DNA of 49,984 nucleotides from a virus. The stretch spans positions 1-49,984 of IMG/VR virus record IMGVR_UViG_3300030450_002208. The stretch is one strand, 5' to 3'. Position 1 is the stretch's first letter. Each line of letters opens with the position of its first letter. The translations under genes and the position numbers were made by a program. Shown piece after piece: positions 17,572 through 26,416 of this stretch. Below the pieces are notes generated by a model. It was not told where the DNA came from. It did not search any database and saw only the letters and a program-made list of their open reading frames with translations.

Positions 17572-17967
17572 ATGTTTAAAGAAATAGTAAATATGATAAA
17601 AATGAAGAATGGCCAGAAAAAAGCCAATCAAGAAGCATTTCAAAAAGAAGTGGAGCAAATGTTCCCTACATTGGCGCATGCTAATGCTGCTCAAAATATG
17701 TATGGAGTCCTAGACCCTTCTCAAGGGCATGGTATGAACAATGCTCAATGGAGATGGATGCAGAATCAAAACATTACACATCCTTGGCAATTAAAGCCTA
17801 ATGCGTTTCATGATATGTTATATAGCGCTGAAGGCATGCCTCAAGAGACTCAAAATGCAATGTGGCGTGATTATTATAAAATGAATAATCTTCCTGATAT
17901 AATGAATACGCAGAAGAATATTGATATATTAATTAAAGCGGCTGACTTAGATATGTCGCCATATTAA
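17572..17967 (+). CDS. Hypothetical virion-region protein, 131 aa
   Basis: The ORF is open from 17545, but the ATG at 17572 with AAAGGATAG upstream, just after the phosphoesterase stop, is the better start. The N-terminus is basic and helical (KEIVNMIKMKNGQKKANQ). The rest is rich in Asn, Gln, Met and Trp (MNNAQWRWMQNQN) with a HPWQL segment. No membrane segment or catalytic pattern is visible. Confidence 0.6.
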   Translation: MFKEIVNMIKMKNGQKKANQEAFQKEVEQMFPTLAHANAAQNMYGVLDPSQGHGMNNAQWRWMQNQNITHPWQLKPNAFHDMLYSAEGMPQETQNAMWRDYYKMNNLPDIMNTQKNIDILIKAADLDMSPY

Positions 17968-17969
17968 AT

Positions 17970-18236
17970 ATGGACCCAATCCAAATATTAGAAAAGTTTG
18001 GGGTTCCAATAGCGTTTTGCTTAGGCTTAGCGTGGTTTATTTACAAACAAAATAAGTATATTCAAGATGATTTAACTAAAGATATACATCAGAAGTTTAA
18101 TAGGTTAGAAGGAATAATAATAAAATTGATTGACCAACAAAAAAAGATGCAAATAGAACAACGTGGTATTGTTAAATCATATCAAACCTTAATTGATATA
18201 ATAACACGTTTATTTAAAGGTAATAAAGATGCCTAA
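17970..18236 (+). CDS. Holin-like (BhlA/UviB-type) membrane protein, 88 aa
   Basis: The N-terminus MDPIQILEKFGVPIAFCLGL starts a single membrane segment (about residues 10-25), followed by a charged coiled coil (about 30-75). This is the layout of BhlA/UviB-type holins. The last eight bases overlap the start of the large tail protein, so the two are translated together. A structural role, such as a coiled-coil tail anchor, is the alternative. Confidence 0.6.
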   Translation: MDPIQILEKFGVPIAFCLGLAWFIYKQNKYIQDDLTKDIHQKFNRLEGIIIKLIDQQKKMQIEQRGIVKSYQTLIDIITRLFKGNKDA

Positions 18237-21200
18237 ACAGCTACATAAGAAAATACAATTTCATGGCGGTTTTAATGAAGGTGTTGATAAGAAAGACTTA
18301 CAAGACAATGAGTTTGCAAAGGTTGTTAATGCGGATTTAGAGACTATTGGTACAGTTCGTCTTATAGGTTCTTTCCCTTACCATGAATCTAATAGTATGA
18401 CTGGTATGCCAGCTAACACCAATAACCCTCCTGAAGGTGGTACTGGGCTATTTACATTTAACACTGACATGCAAATCATTGATGGTAGTAGTGGGGCTTT
18501 TTTAACTGATGGAACTTCGGATATATCAAATCCATGTAATATTATTTTAATGGGTATTGCTGGAGATGTTTACGTATTTCAAAAGATAATTTCTGGTGGA
18601 ACTCCTCGATGGTCTGCTACTGATTTAGACTTAGGAGGAGGTGTAAACCTACTGCTTAAATATTATCTTGCAAATGGCGCTGTCAGGGTATATGATAAAG
18701 ATGGAGCGGTTCCGTTTAAATGGCTAGGTCCAATTACTCCAAAGATTTATGGCGGAGTAACGCCTATTACATCTAGTGGTACTACTACATATAATCAATA
18801 TGGTAATAATGTTTATTTTACACGACAAGAAGCGTCTGTATATAGAACTTCTCAAGCTAGTGGAGATTCTATAGGGGGAACTAATCAAAATTATCAATTT
18901 TTAAATGCTGAAATCGCAGGAGCATTTCCTACACAAACTATTGATGGTTATGACATTTGTAAAAATGCAACTATGATGACTACTGTTAATGGAGCTGTAT
19001 GGGGGAATATTCGCCCTCAAGAGAAAGGTAATGAAAGTACATTAACTTATACGCCTGCATCTCTTCCTTCCTCTGATACGATTTCATGCGGCGCTGGGGA
19101 TAATGTATTTGCAAATTGGGAGATAGGCTATAGATTCACTTCTCATGGATGGAGTAATACAGATTTTAGATTTACTGATGATGCTGTAAATGTTACGAAT
19201 ATTACTAGTAGTGGTGACGTAATTCATTTCGCTAATGCTGAGACTAGCGGGTCAGACGCTGCAGAATCTTCTTCTTCTTCTAGTGTTTTTGTAAGAGGTT
19301 TTAGCGGAGTTCAATCTCATCATGGATTGGCAAAAGAAAATAGCGATTTAGGGAATCATGACCACGATAATAAATTAAGCGATTGGTTAGCTGATTCAGG
19401 TACGTATTGGGGGATGGGTTTAGATTATAGAGAAGGTGTTAGTAATAGCGGGACATGGATGCCTACAACTAATACAAAATATAAATTCTATATTACTACT
19501 TTATATGATGATGGAACCCAAGAAAGTCTGCCACAATTATTGGCGATGTATAGTACTTTAGGTATAGTCCCAGATTATTCAAGTGATACTATTGGATATG
19601 TAAATGATTCTACTGGAGGTGTGGCTGGTGCAGATTATTTAACCGATTCTGCTAATGACTTTTTAAGAAATGGGTTTGCCAGGGGCCAGAAACTTGATAT
19701 AAGCGGGTTTGATGATGATACTGATAATAATCCTGGAATATACGATTCTTCTACTGGTACATGGGCTGGTTTAGTTACTGTTACCGAGGTAGAGGAGGGT
19801 AAACTTTATTTTACAGGTGGTGGAAGCGGAGCTAGTGATGAGACCGCGGAATCAGATAATATTATCAGGGTTAAAGTGGAAGGCACGGATGGCACTGATG
19901 ATAAGTGGAATAATGCTAATATTTTTGAAAGAGCGAGTGAACATGGCGCTCAGACTCATGCTTTTCATTTAAACTGTAGTCAAAAATTCGCTGAGACAGA
20001 AATATCTATGTGTAATGGGGATACTATTCACGAAACAGGACAAAATGTTAGAATGTGGTTTTTACCTAAGTTTAAAATCAATGGCGCTCAACATGGGACT
20101 GCTGATTCAGCGGCAACTCCTACTAATTCTAATAAATTTGTTTTTGGAAATGGAGATAATACTAGCACTAATTATGGAAATCCAAGAATATCTGGATGTA
20201 AAATATATTGGGCTTCTAATGAAGATGGGTATTCTACGTTATGGGAAATGATGGACTGTGATTTTGCAAAAGGAGTAAGAGCGTTTGGATTAGATGGTAT
20301 ATCAGGGCAATCAGGATATGCTCCATGGAGACATTGGAGTGATTTTCCAGGGTCGGGTATATCAGGTACTGAGTCTGCAACTACTAATACTGCGGGTCAT
20401 TATTTAACTCCAGATATGCATGACCAATACAATAATAGATGGTTGCATCCTCCGAAATATAGGACATATTTTGAAAATAATTTTCATAATCACGATGACG
20501 TAATAACTTTAGATACTGCTCAATCTATAGTAATAGCGAACGGAAGAGCATATGCAGGGAATGTAACACAAACTATTGATGGTATTAAACAGCATTTTCC
20601 TGATAGAATTTTAATATCTCCTCCTGGTCAATATGATAAATTTCCAAGTCAATCATTTTTAGAAACTGGTATAAATGATGGCGATGAAATTATTCATTTA
20701 GCTTCATTTGCTGACAGACTTTTACGTTTTGATAAGAATAAACTACATATCATTAATATCTCTCAAGATGCAGCATATATAGAGGATACTTATAAATTTA
20801 AAGGAGTTTTAAATTCTTCATCAGTATGTACTACTGATAGGGGTGTAAGTTGGGCTAATCAGCATGGTGTTTTTCATTATGATGGCCGAGAAGTTGTGGA
20901 TTTACTTGAAGCTAAAGGTGTTAAAAAAATATTAGATACTACATGGTCGACATTTGCAGGCACTCCAATGCTAGGTTATCTCCCTGATACCAAGCAATTG
21001 GTGGTTTTTGACGATGTTGGTGATGCTAAAAGTGGCAATGGCTATATGTATAGCTTTTTAACAAAAGCATGGGTAGAATGTCCTGCGCTAGGTACAGATG
21101 CGGTGAAATCAAATTTTATTAATGACTACGACAATACTTTAACGTATTGGCAATGGGATTCTGCTGGAAGCGAACTGATAAGAGGATGGAGTGGCACTAA

Positions 21201-21567
21201 AGTTACTAATTCAACATTTAATTTAGAATTAAAGGACGAAGATTTTGGAGAACCAGCATTACGTAAAAAGCTATACAAAATATATATTACGTATAAATGC
21301 TCTGCCGATACAAATGTAAAAGCTGTATACGCCACTAATGGTGGTAGTAGTTTTGGCTTTGATTTTGCAGCCGGTACTAACTATGCATCTAATAATTTAC
21401 AAAGCACAAGTAGTGAATGGGCTCAGGCAGAGCTAATTCCTGATGATAAGTCAGAAGCGAATAATATTTATTCAATTCAACTAAAACTATATGCGACTGG
21501 GGCTGTCCCAGCTAATTTTGAAATTAATGACATAACATATGTCTATAGAAAAAAATCAATAAAATAG
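18229..21567 (+). CDS. Large tail hub/nozzle-like protein, 1112 aa
   Basis: The N-terminus (FHGGFNEGVDKKDLQDNEFA, then NADLETIGTVRLIG) is the pattern of podovirus tail stabilisation/nozzle proteins, which plug the tail below the adaptor. The body is long, beta-rich and Ser/Thr/Gly/Asp-rich. A propeller-like part sits at about 800-1000 (LASFADRLLRFDKNKLHIIN, VSWANQHGVFHYDG), and a terminal beta domain ends in YVYRKKSIK. It is longer than the P22 or T7 counterparts. It overlaps the upstream holin-like gene. Confidence 0.75.
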   Translation: MPKQLHKKIQFHGGFNEGVDKKDLQDNEFAKVVNADLETIGTVRLIGSFPYHESNSMTGMPANTNNPPEGGTGLFTFNTDMQIIDGSSGAFLTDGTSDISNPCNIILMGIAGDVYVFQKIISGGTPRWSATDLDLGGGVNLLLKYYLANGAVRVYDKDGAVPFKWLGPITPKIYGGVTPITSSGTTTYNQYGNNVYFTRQEASVYRTSQASGDSIGGTNQNYQFLNAEIAGAFPTQTIDGYDICKNATMMTTVNGAVWGNIRPQEKGNESTLTYTPASLPSSDTISCGAGDNVFANWEIGYRFTSHGWSNTDFRFTDDAVNVTNITSSGDVIHFANAETSGSDAAESSSSSSVFVRGFSGVQSHHGLAKENSDLGNHDHDNKLSDWLADSGTYWGMGLDYREGVSNSGTWMPTTNTKYKFYITTLYDDGTQESLPQLLAMYSTLGIVPDYSSDTIGYVNDSTGGVAGADYLTDSANDFLRNGFARGQKLDISGFDDDTDNNPGIYDSSTGTWAGLVTVTEVEEGKLYFTGGGSGASDETAESDNIIRVKVEGTDGTDDKWNNANIFERASEHGAQTHAFHLNCSQKFAETEISMCNGDTIHETGQNVRMWFLPKFKINGAQHGTADSAATPTNSNKFVFGNGDNTSTNYGNPRISGCKIYWASNEDGYSTLWEMMDCDFAKGVRAFGLDGISGQSGYAPWRHWSDFPGSGISGTESATTNTAGHYLTPDMHDQYNNRWLHPPKYRTYFENNFHNHDDVITLDTAQSIVIANGRAYAGNVTQTIDGIKQHFPDRILISPPGQYDKFPSQSFLETGINDGDEIIHLASFADRLLRFDKNKLHIINISQDAAYIEDTYKFKGVLNSSSVCTTDRGVSWANQHGVFHYDGREVVDLLEAKGVKKILDTTWSTFAGTPMLGYLPDTKQLVVFDDVGDAKSGNGYMYSFLTKAWVECPALGTDAVKSNFINDYDNTLTYWQWDSAGSELIRGWSGTKVTNSTFNLELKDEDFGEPALRKKLYKIYITYKCSADTNVKAVYATNGGSSFGFDFAAGTNYASNNLQSTSSEWAQAELIPDDKSEANNIYSIQLKLYATGAVPANFEINDITYVYRKKSIK

Positions 21568-21581
21568 AATGGAGAAATATA

Positions 21582-22016
21582 ATGTGGGGAAATAACAATA
21601 TGAATAACTTTGGCGGTGGTTTTAGCGGAAGCCCATTAGGTGCTTTTTTAGACCAAGTACAACCACAAACGCCACCAAATATACATCCTAGCCAACCTGT
21701 AACAAAGCCTGGAATGAAACCTAGCCCTTTGCCTGGACAAGGCTTAGGCGGCGGTAATGGATGGAATCTTAATGATTCGTGGTTCGCTAGATTTACACCA
21801 TGGGATGACCAACATGCTGGCAATATATGGGATAATACTTACGGAAAACACGGTTTAGGTGGTAAAATAGGTGATATTTGGGATAGTCAATTTGGAGCGG
21901 GCGACCAAGGTAGTTGGCAAAATATGAGTCAATGGAATATGCAGCATAATCCTATAGCTAATATGTGGGATAATACAATAGGTGGTCTAGGCAAGAGTAT
22001 TGGTAATTGGTTTTAA
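21582..22016 (+). CDS. Trp/Asn/Gly-rich protein with WDxTIG repeats, 144 aa
   Basis: It is a low-complexity protein with a PVTKP segment shared with the 237-residue protein at 4426. It has repeated modules (GNIWDNTYG, GDIWDSQFG, NPIANMWDNTIGG). The last module recurs in the protein at 23830 (NPIANAWDETIG and NPVADVWDATGG). This shared tag suggests that several virion-region proteins bind the same partner. Ribosome site GGAGAAATATA. Function unknown. Confidence 0.65.
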   Translation: MWGNNNMNNFGGGFSGSPLGAFLDQVQPQTPPNIHPSQPVTKPGMKPSPLPGQGLGGGNGWNLNDSWFARFTPWDDQHAGNIWDNTYGKHGLGGKIGDIWDSQFGAGDQGSWQNMSQWNMQHNPIANMWDNTIGGLGKSIGNWF

Positions 22017-22531
22017 TGCCAATAGATAAACATATACTAGAGGTGATGCGTAGAGCACGTAATAATTACCACCAAAAGAATAAACGTACTTTTCAAGGGA
22101 TTGGTATTCCTGCTCAAAATGATGGAAATAATGGAGATATTCGCTTGCAAAGTACACAAACAGGTGTTAAATTATATGCAAAGCATGAGGGTAAATGGTA
22201 TGGTTTTACACCTGATGATGTTGGTGGAATAAATAGTAATTTGACAGTTGATGATGGTGGTTTTATAGCAAATACTGGTACCGCTAATTTTGGAAATGGT
22301 TTAATATTAAAATGGGGTTATGAAAGCACTACTGGAACTTCTCAAAATATTACATTTCCAACACCTTTTGAGAATAAGTGCTTTACTGTGTTTTTAGTAG
22401 GGCATGATAGTGGTAATACTGGAGGTAGTGCTAATTCTCCAGAATTAAAAAGTTTAGCAACAAAAACAGGTTTTTCAATAAGTATGGCTAGTGATACAGA
22501 TACAGTGTACTGGCTAGCAATAGGTAATTAA
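22016..22531 (+). CDS. Short tail fibre with gp53-like C-terminal domain, 171 aa
   Basis: The ATG at 22016 overlaps the previous TAA. The N-terminal 25 residues are basic and probably anchor the protein to the tail. Next comes a GDIRLQSTQTGVKLYAKHEG module seen in fibre proteins. The C-terminus has the pattern of the tail fibre gp53-like domain: ITFPTPFENKCFTVFLVG, then TGFSISM and VYWLAIGN. It is a candidate receptor-binding protein. Confidence 0.7.
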   Translation: MPIDKHILEVMRRARNNYHQKNKRTFQGIGIPAQNDGNNGDIRLQSTQTGVKLYAKHEGKWYGFTPDDVGGINSNLTVDDGGFIANTGTANFGNGLILKWGYESTTGTSQNITFPTPFENKCFTVFLVGHDSGNTGGSANSPELKSLATKTGFSISMASDTDTVYWLAIGN

Positions 22532-22542
22532 AGGATGAAGAT

Positions 22543-23820
22543 ATGTTAGATTTAGGCGCAGCATTATTAGATAGAGATTATAATAGAGACGTTAGAGGAG
22601 CTAGTCAACATGCTCAAGCTAAAGGTGCTTCTCAAGACATTTGGAGTCAAGTAGGTGGTTATTCGGCACAAGGCTTATTAACTCTTCTCTTATCTAGTAC
22701 GTTAGGGCCTGCTGGAATGGCTATTGCGGGTGGTCTTGCAAATGCTGCGGGTCGTTATGCTGGAGGTACTATAGCAGGTGCTCAACATGGAGATTATAAA
22801 GGTCAATTTGCTTTAGATACTGCTCAAGAATTAGAATCAAATTTATCAGATTCTTTATTTATAGACTCATTAATAGGCGGTGCTTCAGGAGGAATTGGTA
22901 GTTTTAAAGCAGGAATAGGTGCTGGAAAAGAAGCTGTAGGTAAAGTGAGTGAGGAGGCAGTACAAAGTAAATTGGCAGACACAATGGCTAATATTAATAT
23001 TAAAGATTTAAGTCTAGAGCATGGTATATTAGGCACAGACCCAACTACATGGGATACTGTAATTAGTGCTGAACTTGCAGATGGAACACGTGAAGAATTG
23101 GGTTCTACTTTGAAAGCTACTTTATTGCGAGGAGACAAATTACCTGATAAATTCAATGATGCTAGCTTTATAGCTAATGTTAATGGTACAAGTATTGATT
23201 TTGATATGTATAAAGAGTCTTTGGATTTGTTGGAATTAGGACAATCAGCAGGAGTTGGTAGAGAGTATTTAGATAATTACTTACAAGCAGAGTCTCTGAA
23301 AAATGTTGGTCTTGACCCTTATTCTATAGTAGGTCAACATCCATCTGGAGCTCCTATGTCGCTTGTAGATGCAGAGTTTAGTGGATTAGATTTAGAAGGT
23401 CGATTAGACTATTTAAAAAACGCATATAGTACTACAGCTGAGCAGGGTATTAGGGAAAATGCTGCATTTTACGGTTTAGATTTTAATGACCAAGGAATAG
23501 CTGATTATCTTGTAAGTGACCCTAGTGAACTAGGTGTAGAGACTTGGGGTAAAAAATGGCAAGACATCCAGACAATGGGCGGTTTATTTGGAGGAGGTTT
23601 TGAAAAATCAGGAGGAATGGAGGGTTTATTTGGCGAAGGTTTTGGTCTTCACTTCCAAGACCCATCAGATACTATGCCTGTATATGACCCTGCTACAAAT
23701 ACATGGACTACTCCTACAAGTAAAAATTTCAATCCATGGGGTTGGGTACAAGATAATCCGTGGAAGTCTGCTTTAGGCGGCGCGGGATTGCTAACATTGT
23801 TAGGGACTCAGGGTATATAA
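22543..23820 (+). CDS. Putative internal virion protein, 425 aa
   Basis: The N-terminal 100 residues include a glycine-zipper-like hydrophobic stretch (STLGPAGMAIAGGLANAAGR), typical of phage proteins that insert into the host envelope. The middle is acidic and helical. The C-terminus repeats the Trp-rich theme (NFNPWGWVQDNPWKSALGG) and ends in a hydrophobic segment. It is followed by two further proteins of like type and the giant protein, an arrangement seen for ejection proteins. Confidence 0.55.
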   Translation: MLDLGAALLDRDYNRDVRGASQHAQAKGASQDIWSQVGGYSAQGLLTLLLSSTLGPAGMAIAGGLANAAGRYAGGTIAGAQHGDYKGQFALDTAQELESNLSDSLFIDSLIGGASGGIGSFKAGIGAGKEAVGKVSEEAVQSKLADTMANINIKDLSLEHGILGTDPTTWDTVISAELADGTREELGSTLKATLLRGDKLPDKFNDASFIANVNGTSIDFDMYKESLDLLELGQSAGVGREYLDNYLQAESLKNVGLDPYSIVGQHPSGAPMSLVDAEFSGLDLEGRLDYLKNAYSTTAEQGIRENAAFYGLDFNDQGIADYLVSDPSELGVETWGKKWQDIQTMGGLFGGGFEKSGGMEGLFGEGFGLHFQDPSDTMPVYDPATNTWTTPTSKNFNPWGWVQDNPWKSALGGAGLLTLLGTQGI

Positions 23821-23829
23821 GGAGATAAA

Positions 23830-25047
23830 ATGGCAAATAATTGGCAACAATATCAAGATATAGATGCAGCAACTTTTGCAGGATACGATGATGATTATTT
23901 ACAAACATTAGCAGAAAATTTAGTAGATGTAGATATATCTGCTGAAGATTTAGCTAAATATATGCCACAATATGACCAGCGTGGTGAGGATAATATTCGC
24001 CAAGAAATGAAATGGTTACGTGATGACCGTGCTTTTAATAAGTTGCAGCAAGTTCAAGAATTAGGTGGTATTGGACAAAGCAGACAAGACGAATTATTAG
24101 GAATGGCTCAAGATAGATTTGGAGCTAGCGTAGGTAGTGGATTTACTAGTACAGGGAATCCTATGATTGATAGACAAAGACGTAATATTTATCAAGATAT
24201 TTCAGAGCAAACTGGAACAGCATGGGCTGGAATCCAAGAAGATGACCGTGGGCTATCTAGAGACTTATGGCGTAGTGAAGAAGATATATACCAATTACAA
24301 GAAGACTATCAGCAAAAGTTTGCTGAAAGATTAATAAAGTATGAAGATAGGATAGAGGCGGAAGAAGCTGCAGAAGCTGCAGCAGCACGCCCGGACCACT
24401 TCAATACTTGGACATGGCAAAATAATCCTATTGCTAATGCCTGGGATGAAACAATTGGAGTAGGGGGAATTGTTGGTGGTATTAATGATATATTCGATGG
24501 CGGTAGTATGCCTTGGGATGATTGGACATTGACTAGTAATCCAGTAGCGGATGTATGGGATGCAACTGGTGGAAAAATTGGAAAAGCCGTTGGTGATTTA
24601 ACGTGGATTTGTGGTGCTATTAAGAAGGCAAAAAATCTAACTAAGGTTGAGTCTTTAAAAATGGCTAAATTTATGTTAAAAGCCGCACTTACTTATCCAT
24701 TATTTATATATTGGTATATGGTGAATGGTAAAGCTATACGTGATGCTGGAAATAAACTTAACTTTAATTGGGGTGGTAAAAGAGTTAAAAATAATTTTGT
24801 TACCAAAGTATTGAAATTAGAAGAAAGTGGTAATCATGAAAAAGCTTGTAGACATTATTATAATAGTTTTGTTAAATTAGCAAAACAGTTTAAACTAGAT
24901 ATTGAGATTCCATTATTAAATGATACAATAATTGACAGAATCATTGGCTATCGCTCTATATTGAATAACAAAAAAATACGTAAAGCATTAAATAATAAAC
25001 AATTAGCAATTGATAAAAATCAAAAACTAATAGAAGAAAGAATTTAG
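23830..25047 (+). CDS. Putative internal virion protein with WDxT modules, 405 aa
   Basis: The N-terminal half is charged and helical (an EEAAEAAAA run near residue 180). The middle carries two copies of the Trp module (NPIANAWDETIGVGG and NPVADVWDATGGKIG) also present in the protein at 21582. The C-terminal third differs: it has a CGAIKKAKN segment, a hydrophobic stretch (YPLFIYWYMV) and a basic helical tail. The change in composition suggests a domain fusion. Ribosome site AAGGAGATAAA. Confidence 0.55.
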   Translation: MANNWQQYQDIDAATFAGYDDDYLQTLAENLVDVDISAEDLAKYMPQYDQRGEDNIRQEMKWLRDDRAFNKLQQVQELGGIGQSRQDELLGMAQDRFGASVGSGFTSTGNPMIDRQRRNIYQDISEQTGTAWAGIQEDDRGLSRDLWRSEEDIYQLQEDYQQKFAERLIKYEDRIEAEEAAEAAAARPDHFNTWTWQNNPIANAWDETIGVGGIVGGINDIFDGGSMPWDDWTLTSNPVADVWDATGGKIGKAVGDLTWICGAIKKAKNLTKVESLKMAKFMLKAALTYPLFIYWYMVNGKAIRDAGNKLNFNWGGKRVKNNFVTKVLKLEESGNHEKACRHYYNSFVKLAKQFKLDIEIPLLNDTIIDRIIGYRSILNNKKIRKALNNKQLAIDKNQKLIEERI

Positions 25048-25056
25048 GAGAGTAAT

Positions 25057-26406
25057 ATGGCAGTTTATGAACAAAGCGCATTAGGAACAGCATTATCATC
25101 TTTGCCAGGGGCAATAACTGATGCTATGGCCTCTAATCAGCAAAGACAAATGAATCAACAGGTTATGGCTCAAAACATGCAAGCTATGCAACAATCCCAA
25201 ATGCAGTTAGAAATGCAGAAAAAGCAAATGGGAATGGATAGAGGTGGTTACGGAAATCAAATGCTTTCAGAGTACTTTACTGGACTTATGATGGCTCCTG
25301 GAACATTAGCGACTAATGCAGATGGAAATTTTGAATGGTCATTAGCTCCTGAACAAGCTATGCCTACTCAAGCAGAAGCTTGGGCAAGATATCAGACTAT
25401 TGTAGGGCCTGCTAATATTACTGAAGCTGATAGTACTTATTTCATGACTCAATTATGGCCTGAATTAGTGAAATCACGTGCTGGGAAAGTTATTAGCGAG
25501 ATAAATAAATTAGAGCAAGCCGGTTATGACCCAAGTGATATGCAGACTATATTATATAATAACCCAACATTAAAAAGCGATATGAGTGTTTTAATGCCTT
25601 ATATTGCAGAAATATCGCCTGAAATGAATGCAAAATTCGCAGGATATATGCCTCAGAAACCCGTTGAATTTATGGAAAGAATGGCTGATTTAGCGCCTGG
25701 TATTGGAACTACCGCTATGGTAGGCGGAGCTGGGTATAATTGGATGCAAAAAACTCCACAGAAGTATATAGATGAAGCTACAAAGAAATTTGAAGGCAAG
25801 CTAACTAGGCGTGGTCTTGACCCTGTAACTAGAACAACAGATAAACTAACTAAGGCTCAAACAAAATTAGATGAAGCTACCAAAAGAAATCCAAGAACAC
25901 CTAAAGGGTGGAATAACCGTGCAGATGATATGGACGCCGCTAGAAAAACTATTGGTAAGGAAAAAGATAAGATTAAAACAATTCTTGATAAGGCCAGAGA
26001 TATTAGAACCAAAGATGTGGCTAAAAATACTAGATGGCGTCGTGCTATGGAGAGGTTACCAAAAAATAAAGTGTTAAATATGCCTGTAGCCGCATTTGCC
26101 CCAACAGTACTTGGTGCAGGTGGTCAAATGATAGCAGGAGATAAAGGTGAAGCATTAGGCAGGGGACTTGGAGGAGGAGTACAGACTGCATATGGTGCTG
26201 CTAAAGGCATGTCTTTAGCCAAATGGTTAATGAAGCGTGTTCCTAGTATTGTAAGTAAAAAGGCAGCTGGTGCAGGTACAATGGCATTGGCTGATGCAGC
26301 TCTTCCAGTTGGAGATATTTTAGGAGCAGCATGGGGTCTTGGTACAGGTGGATACGAAATATATAACGCAATACAAGAATGGCGAAAAGCTAATCAAAGC
26401 TATTAA
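25057..26406 (+). CDS. Putative internal virion/ejection protein, 449 aa
   Basis: Residues 30-70 are Gln/Met-rich and helical (QQRQMNQQVMAQNMQAMQQS). The middle has a Lys-rich charged segment (about 225-330). The C-terminus is a Gly/Ala-rich hydrophobic region (about 345-440), as in proteins that form a conduit through the host envelope. It lies immediately before the giant gene with an 11-base gap and a GGAG site. No catalytic motif is visible. Confidence 0.55.
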   Translation: MAVYEQSALGTALSSLPGAITDAMASNQQRQMNQQVMAQNMQAMQQSQMQLEMQKKQMGMDRGGYGNQMLSEYFTGLMMAPGTLATNADGNFEWSLAPEQAMPTQAEAWARYQTIVGPANITEADSTYFMTQLWPELVKSRAGKVISEINKLEQAGYDPSDMQTILYNNPTLKSDMSVLMPYIAEISPEMNAKFAGYMPQKPVEFMERMADLAPGIGTTAMVGGAGYNWMQKTPQKYIDEATKKFEGKLTRRGLDPVTRTTDKLTKAQTKLDEATKRNPRTPKGWNNRADDMDAARKTIGKEKDKIKTILDKARDIRTKDVAKNTRWRRAMERLPKNKVLNMPVAAFAPTVLGAGGQMIAGDKGEALGRGLGGGVQTAYGAAKGMSLAKWLMKRVPSIVSKKAAGAGTMALADAALPVGDILGAAWGLGTGGYEIYNAIQEWRKANQSY

Positions 26407-26416
26407 GGAGTAAAAT

